A stretch of 64,000 nt of DNA from Hymenobacter fodinae (GTDB taxonomy: Bacteria > Bacteroidota > Bacteroidia > Cytophagales > Hymenobacteraceae): assembly GCF_004745825.1 (NCBI RefSeq), contig NZ_SRLA01000004.1:186001-250000 (forward strand), given 5' to 3'. The translations under genes and the position numbers were made by a program. Of the stretch, positions 59,765-64,000 are shown in pieces (positions within the stretch are counted from its first letter, which is position 1; each line of letters begins with the position of its first letter). A model generated the notes under the pieces. It was given only the letters and a program-made list of their open reading frames with translations. It was not told where the DNA came from and did not search any database.

Positions 59765-61135
59765 CTACTCAGCTGGCTGTAAGGTCAATGGCGCCTCGAA
59801 AATTGGCTTTTTTTCTGCACCACTCTGCGCCTCCAGGCCGTCTAGCAGCGAGCTGAGCGCGAAGGTTTTGGGCGCCGGGGTGGCGTCGTTCTTGGTAGTC
59901 CACTGCGCCACCCAAGCCGGGCGCTGGTCTTGGAGGCGCAGCACGAGTGGCCTAGCGGCTTTGGGCTGGCGGGTGAGGCGTACTTTGGCGAAATGGGTGA
60001 ATTTGCTTTCGGGGCCACTGCTAGCGCGGTTCTGGTCGGTAGCAGCAAATACGTCGAGCAGCTTGGCGTCGGTGTCAACACCCTGCAACTTCAGGTTCTG
60101 CTTGAGGTAGGCCACTTCGCGGTACTGGCCGGGTAACTGGCCTAGGTCTAGGCCCACTACAAACTCCACGGGTTGCTGAGCGGAGGCTTCTGATACGGCT
60201 ATTACGCGGTACGACTCCGCGTTGCGCTTGCTGGCGCCGGCGTCGCCGTAGTACCAGCTGCCTTTGTTCTGGAACTTGCTGAGCAGTGAGTAGTTCGGCT
60301 GCGGATACGTAACGCCGAAGTGGGCTTGCTTGGCAGGCTGCTGCTCCAACAAAGCGGCATCAAACTGCCGCACGGCACTGGCGGAGCCAACCACCCAGAT
60401 GTAGTAAGGAATTTCCGTGTCGCAGCAGTTAGTTTTCTTGCCGGAAGCTACCAGCGCCGGATAATAGGTGCCGCGGAAATCAGACGTATAGCCGTACACC
60501 GACACCGCCAAGTCGGACTTTTCGCCGCTGCGCGAAAGCGCGTCGGCAATGTCGGTTTTGATGTAAGGAATGGCACCCGCGTTTTTCGGCGAGTAAATGA
60601 AGTCTGAAATCAGGACGCTGACGGTACCGGGCTGGTAGTAACTCGTCATCAGCGTGTCGAGGACCGAGGGAATATCAGTGCTCTTGGCGGGCTGCTGAAT
60701 GCCGCTGCGCACCGTGCCGGAAATAGCTTGGTAGGAGTCTTTGTACGGCCGTTCTTTGATGCGGTAGAAGGTCTTCTGCCGGGCTGCCGAACTACGGTTT
60801 ACTTCTGAGAGGAATTGCGCCACATGCTGCTGAAACTTGGTGTTCTCGCCGCCGGCTCCGGTTTTGGGCATGAAGCCTTCCATAGAACCCGACACTTCCA
60901 GAAACACATTCACAGCTTGCAGGGGTTGCGCGGTGGTGGCTGCAGCTTCTGGGGTGGCAGCCTCTGGTTTAGGCGCCGACGTTGTCTCGGAAGACCCTTT
61001 GGACGGCGTGGAGGTGGTTTCAGCGGCAGTACCCTCTTCCGTTTTCATATCGGAGCGGGAGTAACAGCCGGGCAGCAGCAACAGAGACAAGCCTAGGGCA
61101 GGCAGCAGGCGAGGAAAGGAAGACAAGTGGCGCAT
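59765..61135 (-). CDS. Lipoprotein with a von Willebrand factor A-like domain
   Basis: A 456-residue lipoprotein (signal MRHLSSFPRLLPALGLSLLL then LPGC; lipid-bearing Cys24). A Ser/Thr/Ala/Pro-rich tether (about residues 30-70) leads to a domain beginning VNVFLEVSGSMEGFMPKTGA. This has the MIDAS spacing E80-x-S82-x-S84, where a canonical vWA domain has Asp first. Later GTVSVLISDFIYSPKN provides the typical strand with Asp. The C-terminal part is beta-rich. vWA proteins often organise multi-protein machines. First gene of the cassette. The Glu in place of Asp may mean altered or lost metal binding. Confidence 0.8.
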   Translation of the reverse strand: MRHLSSFPRLLPALGLSLLLLPGCYSRSDMKTEEGTAAETTSTPSKGSSETTSAPKPEAATPEAAATTAQPLQAVNVFLEVSGSMEGFMPKTGAGGENTKFQQHVAQFLSEVNRSSAARQKTFYRIKERPYKDSYQAISGTVRSGIQQPAKSTDIPSVLDTLMTSYYQPGTVSVLISDFIYSPKNAGAIPYIKTDIADALSRSGEKSDLAVSVYGYTSDFRGTYYPALVASGKKTNCCDTEIPYYIWVVGSASAVRQFDAALLEQQPAKQAHFGVTYPQPNYSLLSKFQNKGSWYYGDAGASKRNAESYRVIAVSEASAQQPVEFVVGLDLGQLPGQYREVAYLKQNLKLQGVDTDAKLLDVFAATDQNRASSGPESKFTHFAKVRLTRQPKAARPLVLRLQDQRPAWVAQWTTKNDATPAPKTFALSSLLDGLEAQSGAEKKPIFEAPLTLQPAE

Positions 61136-61253
61136 CGAGCTAAAGTAACGACAATCTGCCCTTGCCGGATACATGTTGAAATGGGGATTTAGTGAAATTG
61201 TAAGCAGGCAAGGAAGGAAACAGTAACGAAGTGCTAAGGCAACACACTAAAAA

Positions 61254-61355
61254 GTACGTCATCCCGCCGAAGAAAGGATCTTACTCCGGTGAACGACTGG
61301 CCTAGAGCAGCTCGTTTAAGCGGAGTAAGATCCTTTCTTCGGCGGGATGACGTAC
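61254..61355. repeat. Perfect 35-bp inverted repeat
   Basis: 61254-61288 (gtacgtcatcccgccgaaga onward to ttactccg) is exactly the inverse complement of 61321-61355. The 32-base loop contains GGCCTAG. It separates the cassette from the nucleotidyltransferase gene; there is no gene in this 274-base spacer. Confidence 0.95.
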
Positions 61356-61409
61356 GGGAGGTATACCGTTTTACCTCGTCACTTCATCACCTTATACCTG
61401 TGCTACAAA

Positions 61410-62405
61410 TTAGCTGTAGTCAATCTCGGTGTTGTCGCCGATGTTTAGGCTGTGGCGGGTGCCTTTGAACAGAGCGTCGGAGCCGACGATACAGTCGTGC
61501 ATAACGGCGGAGCGCAGCTCGGAATAAGAGCCAATGATGGAGTCGCTGAGGATGGTATTCTTGACGATGGTCCTATCGCCGATGGCCACGTTGGGGCCGA
61601 TGATGGAGTTACTGATCTGGCAGTCTTTGCCGATGCTGACGGGCGGGATGATAATGGTATCGGGGAACTGCGGCACCTGGCCTAGGAACTCGGGCACATT
61701 GAGCAAGCGGGCATTGGCTTCCAGCAGGCTCTCCTTACGGCCGCAGTCAAACCAGTTATCCACCGACACGGTACTCATATCGGCGCCGTCCTGAATCATG
61801 AGCATGAGCGCGTCGGTGAGTTGGAACTCGCCGTGGGTGCGCTGGTTCTGATCAATGATGCGCTCCAGAGCCGACGCCAGCCAGTCGGGCTTATCTATCT
61901 TATAGAGGCCTACGAGGGCGAAGTTCGACTTGGGGATGCGCGGCTTTTCCACCACTTTGGTTACGCGGCCGTTGCTGGCCGTTTCTACCAGCCCAAACAT
62001 CGAAGGCGTTTTTACTTCCTTCACAGCCAGTACGTTGCCGGGGGTGCGCATCACGGCGGGCAGATCTACATCTACAATCGTGTCGCCGAGCAGAATCAGG
62101 ATGCCGTCTTGCTCGTGGCGAAACTGGTCGCGGGCCAGCCAGAGGGCGTGGGCAATGCCCTCGCGGGGCTCCTGCACCACAAAGGAGCTGCGCAACTGCG
62201 GGTATTGACGACGTACATAGCTTTCAATTTTCTCGCCCAGGTAGCCGATGATGAACACAAACTCCTCCACCCCGGCACTAACGAGCCGGTCGATAATGTG
62301 GCCTAGAATTGTGTTGCCAGCCACGGGCACCAGCGATTTGGGCTGCGTGTGCGTGTGCGGCCGCAGGCGCGACCCAATACCGGCAACCGGAATAACTGCT
62401 TTCAT
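61410..62405 (-). CDS. Sugar nucleotidyltransferase with left-handed beta-helix tail
   Basis: A 331-residue enzyme that activates a sugar-1-phosphate with an NTP for polysaccharide or nucleotide-sugar synthesis. The Rossmann-like N-domain begins MKAVIPVAGIGSRLRPHTHT with PKSLVPVAG, giving the G-x-G-x-R-L and PK motifs. ILLGDTIVDVD provides the metal-binding Asp, and KVVEKP is present. The C-terminus has hexapeptide-like repeats (IGKDCQISNSIIGPNVAIGD and SIIGSYSELRSAVMHDCIVG). It is close to glucose-1-phosphate thymidylyl- or mannose-1-phosphate guanylyltransferases, but specificity is not readable. The start at 62405 was chosen for the family N-terminus. Confidence 0.9.
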   Translation of the reverse strand: MKAVIPVAGIGSRLRPHTHTQPKSLVPVAGNTILGHIIDRLVSAGVEEFVFIIGYLGEKIESYVRRQYPQLRSSFVVQEPREGIAHALWLARDQFRHEQDGILILLGDTIVDVDLPAVMRTPGNVLAVKEVKTPSMFGLVETASNGRVTKVVEKPRIPKSNFALVGLYKIDKPDWLASALERIIDQNQRTHGEFQLTDALMLMIQDGADMSTVSVDNWFDCGRKESLLEANARLLNVPEFLGQVPQFPDTIIIPPVSIGKDCQISNSIIGPNVAIGDRTIVKNTILSDSIIGSYSELRSAVMHDCIVGSDALFKGTRHSLNIGDNTEIDYS

Positions 62406-62613
62406 GAACAATGAGCGTGGCGTAAGCACGCAAAATAGTGAATTGAGCCGGGAGACAGCCATAACACAACCGCTATGTTCTGAATCCGTACTTTGCAGCG
62501 CACCGGTTTGTGTAGGGCCAGCGGCTTGCGGCAGTAACCGGCTGACATAGCCTTGGGTTCAGCTATTCTTCATCTGTTTCTCCTTTTCCTAACTACCTAT
62601 TTCTCTCCCAATC

Positions 62614-63192
62614 ATGAAACGCTTTCTTCTCTACTTCGCGGGCCTGGTAATTCTGCTCTCGCAGTCCTCGTGCGGCTACAACGGCATGGTGAGCCGCGAC
62701 CAGGCCGTGAAGGCCCAGTGGGCTAACGTGCAGAGCGCCTATCAGCGCCGCTCCGACCTGATTCCGAACCTGGTGAATACCGTGAAGGGTGCCGCTAACT
62801 TCGAGAAGTCAACCCTAACCGACGTTATCAATGCCCGGGCCAAGGCTACCAGCGTGCAGCTCAACGCCGAGAACCTGACCCCCGAAAACCTGCGGCAGTT
62901 TCAGGAGGCCCAAAGCCAAGTAGGCGCTGGCCTAGGCCGATTGCTGGCTGTGTCAGAAAACTACCCGGAGCTGAAAGCCAACGCCAACTTCCAGGAGTTG
63001 CAGGCGCAGATTGAAGGCACGGAAAACCGCATCAACGTAGAGCGCAACAAGTTCAACACCGTTACCAACGACTACAACGGCTTCGTGAAGTCCTTCCCCA
63101 ACAACCTGTTTGCAGGCGTGTTCGGGTTTAAGGAGAAGCCTTACTTTGAGGCCGACGCTGCTTCGCAGAAAGCGCCCACTGTTCAGTTCTAA
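62614..63192 (+). CDS. lemA: LemA family protein
   Basis: A 192-residue membrane-attached helical-bundle protein of the LemA family. The N-terminal signal MKRFLLYFAGLVILLSQSSC suggests a lipoprotein. Family wording: VKAQWANVQSAYQRRSDLIP with NLVNTVKGAANFE, then GAGLGRLLAVSENYPELKAN, then QIEGTENRINVERNKFNTVT, then FGFKEKPYF. The role of LemA is unsettled; it commonly precedes TPM-domain genes, exactly as here. The spacer to the next gene carries a long inverted repeat. Confidence 0.95.
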   Translation: MKRFLLYFAGLVILLSQSSCGYNGMVSRDQAVKAQWANVQSAYQRRSDLIPNLVNTVKGAANFEKSTLTDVINARAKATSVQLNAENLTPENLRQFQEAQSQVGAGLGRLLAVSENYPELKANANFQELQAQIEGTENRINVERNKFNTVTNDYNGFVKSFPNNLFAGVFGFKEKPYFEADAASQKAPTVQF

Positions 63193-63195
63193 TTT

Positions 63196-63325
63196 GGATT
63201 GTTAGGGTTTTTGGGGTCTTAGAGTCTTGGAAATTAGGTTGGCGCTCTGTGTTACAGTAGTAACTGGCCTTGCATCAATTCAGCTTCCAAGACCCTAAGA
63301 CCCTAAGATCCCAGAGCCCCAACAA
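63196..63325. repeat. Long imperfect inverted repeat, ggggtcttag/ccaagaccc type
   Basis: The left arm (63196-63232) contains ggattgttagggtttttggg and gtcttagagtcttgg. The right arm (63285-63325) contains ccaagaccctaagaccctaa and gagccccaacaa. It is the same text family as 9231-9358. The 135-base spacer has no gene. Confidence 0.75.
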
Positions 63326-63327
63326 CC

Positions 63328-63783
63328 ATGACCAACCCGCTAACCCCAGAGCAAGAGGCTGCCCTTGTAGCAGCCATCAAGCAGGCGGAAATCACTACGT
63401 CTGGTGAAATCCGTGTGCACCTGGAAGACACCTGCCCCACCCCCGAGCCCCTCGACCGCGCCGCCCAGGTGTTTGCCGACTTAGCCATGCATAAAACGGC
63501 TCAGCGCAACGGAGTACTGTTTTACATGGCGTGGGAAAGCCGCCAGTTTGCCGTTATCGGCGACATTGGCATCAACTCTATGGTGCCCGACGACTTCTGG
63601 GAAACCACCAAAGAAACCGTGCTGCAACTGTTCCGGGCCGAGCGCTACGTGAGTGGCCTAGAACAAGGGGTGCGCATGGTGGGTGAGCAATTGCAACGGT
63701 ACTACCCGTACAACGCCGCCACCGACAAAAACGAACTCGACGACTCTATCTCGTTTGGCGACTCTAAGCCGCCACGTGTATGA
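63328..63783 (+). CDS. TPM-domain protein
   Basis: A 151-residue protein with a TPM (TLP18.3/Psb32/MOLO-1) phosphatase-like domain: EQEAALVAAIKQAEITTSGE, IRVHLEDTCPTPEPLDRA, RNGVLFYMAWESRQFAVIGD and GINSMVPDDFWE. There is no signal peptide. It lies in the lemA-TPM-TPM arrangement common in Bacteroidota and overlaps the next gene by four bases (ATGA). The function is uncertain; some TPM proteins act as acid phosphatases or in membrane-protein maintenance. Confidence 0.93.
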   Translation: MTNPLTPEQEAALVAAIKQAEITTSGEIRVHLEDTCPTPEPLDRAAQVFADLAMHKTAQRNGVLFYMAWESRQFAVIGDIGINSMVPDDFWETTKETVLQLFRAERYVSGLEQGVRMVGEQLQRYYPYNAATDKNELDDSISFGDSKPPRV

Positions 63784-64000
63784 TCCAATCACTCTCTCTT
63801 GTGCATCGGCGCTGGCTACTGGTGCTGGTGTTGCTGCTAGCCCTGGTGCCTGCGTTCAGCCAGCTGGCGCTAGGCCAGGATGTGCCCCCTCGCCCCAACC
63901 CGCCCCGCCTCGTTAATGACTTGGCCGGCATGCTGCGCCCTGATGAGGTGCAGCGGCTGGAGGACAAGCTAGTGGCCTACAACGACTCTACGTCGTCCCA
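63780..64000 (+). CDS. TPM-domain protein with signal peptide (YgcG-like), cut by window end
   Basis: Begins at the ATG overlapping the previous stop (ATGA at 63780). The 73 visible codons give a basic start, MIQSLSLVHRRWLLVLVLLL, a hydrophobic signal ending FSQLALGQ, and then a TPM start: PPRPNPPRLVNDLAGMLRPD with EVQRLEDKLVAYNDSTSS. The frame runs past the end of the window. YgcG-type proteins usually carry a C-terminal membrane helix and a Gly-rich tail, which cannot be seen here. It is translationally coupled to the preceding TPM gene. Confidence 0.92.
   Translation, partial: MIQSLSLVHRRWLLVLVLLLALVPAFSQLALGQDVPPRPNPPRLVNDLAGMLRPDEVQRLEDKLVAYNDSTSS

Noticed and set aside
49046..61135. 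Calling the cassette a standard Zorya defence system
   Set aside because: Only the channel/stator pair resembles ZorA/ZorB. No ZorC, helicase-type ZorD or nuclease-type ZorE was recognised, and the actin- and tubulin-like proteins are not Zorya parts.
1..64000. CRISPR arrays, tRNA or rRNA genes, insertion sequences
   Set aside because: No regularly spaced direct repeats, no tRNA cloverleaf with a TPsiC-type arm, no rRNA-like sequence and no transposase were found. The repeats present are inverted pairs.

Overview
The window reads as a chromosomal segment of a Bacteroidota bacterium, most likely Hymenobacter or a close relative (Cytophagales, Hymenobacteraceae). This rests on: a full gliding/type IX secretion core (gldK-L-M-N, a PorP/SprF-type protein and a SprE/PorW-type lipoprotein); Bacteroidota-type families (DUF4271, DUF4286, DUF6526, PafA phosphatase); an F-type ATP synthase operon lacking atpD/atpC; fairly high GC; and TTG-N19-TAnnTTTG promoter boxes. 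The genus is inferred from general resemblance, not from a search. I saw no rRNA, tRNA, CRISPR array, transposase or phage gene.

Layout. 1-6,010: the tail of an NAD(P)H-hydrate repair enzyme, two membrane proteins (UbiA-like, DUF6766-like), inorganic pyrophosphatase, PafA-like phosphatase and a HAD hydrolase. 6,091-12,084 (minus strand): ATP synthase operon atpZ, an AtpI-like membrane protein, then atpB-E-F-H-A-G. 12,331-19,940: SprE/PorW, a class A penicillin-binding protein and UvrC. 20,017-25,825 (minus): PorP/SprF and GldK-L-M-N. 25,964-34,893: HemD-like, DUF4271, WecA/TagO-like, a conserved small protein, LipB, YraN, a MORN-type lipoprotein, HtpG and an orphan. 35,481-42,843: a probable metal-handling locus with a small His-rich secreted protein, two TonB-dependent receptors, a lipoprotein and a cation-diffusion exporter. 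42,914-46,596: MFS transporter, small conserved proteins and a GNAT acetyltransferase. 46,791-48,989: prolyl oligopeptidase. 62,405 leftward to 61,410: a sugar nucleotidyltransferase. 62,614 to the end: lemA and two TPM-domain genes, the last cut by the window edge.

The most unusual part is 49,046-61,135, all on the minus strand. In transcription order it encodes a lipoprotein with a degenerate von Willebrand A-like motif, a small multi-pass membrane protein, an AT-rich orphan, a tubulin/FtsZ-fold-like protein, a 1,155-residue protein with an actin/Hsp70-type ATPase core, a signal-peptide plus single-span protein with a Pro/Ala linker, a MotA/TolQ-like channel with a long coiled-coil tail, an AT-rich secreted orphan, and a MotB/OmpA-like stator. 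An ion-driven motor pair beside both an actin-like ATPase and a tubulin-like GTPase is not a named system I recognise. It is my leading candidate for an undescribed machine.

A second layer runs through the whole window. The heptamer GGCCTAG/CTAGGCC recurs about once per 600 bases in the part I counted, often as AGTGGCCTAG between genes. Many intergenic spaces hold long inverted repeats (up to a perfect 35-bp stem), several with that heptamer in the loop or arms. They resemble dispersed palindromic elements or uptake-sequence-like words and are reported separately.
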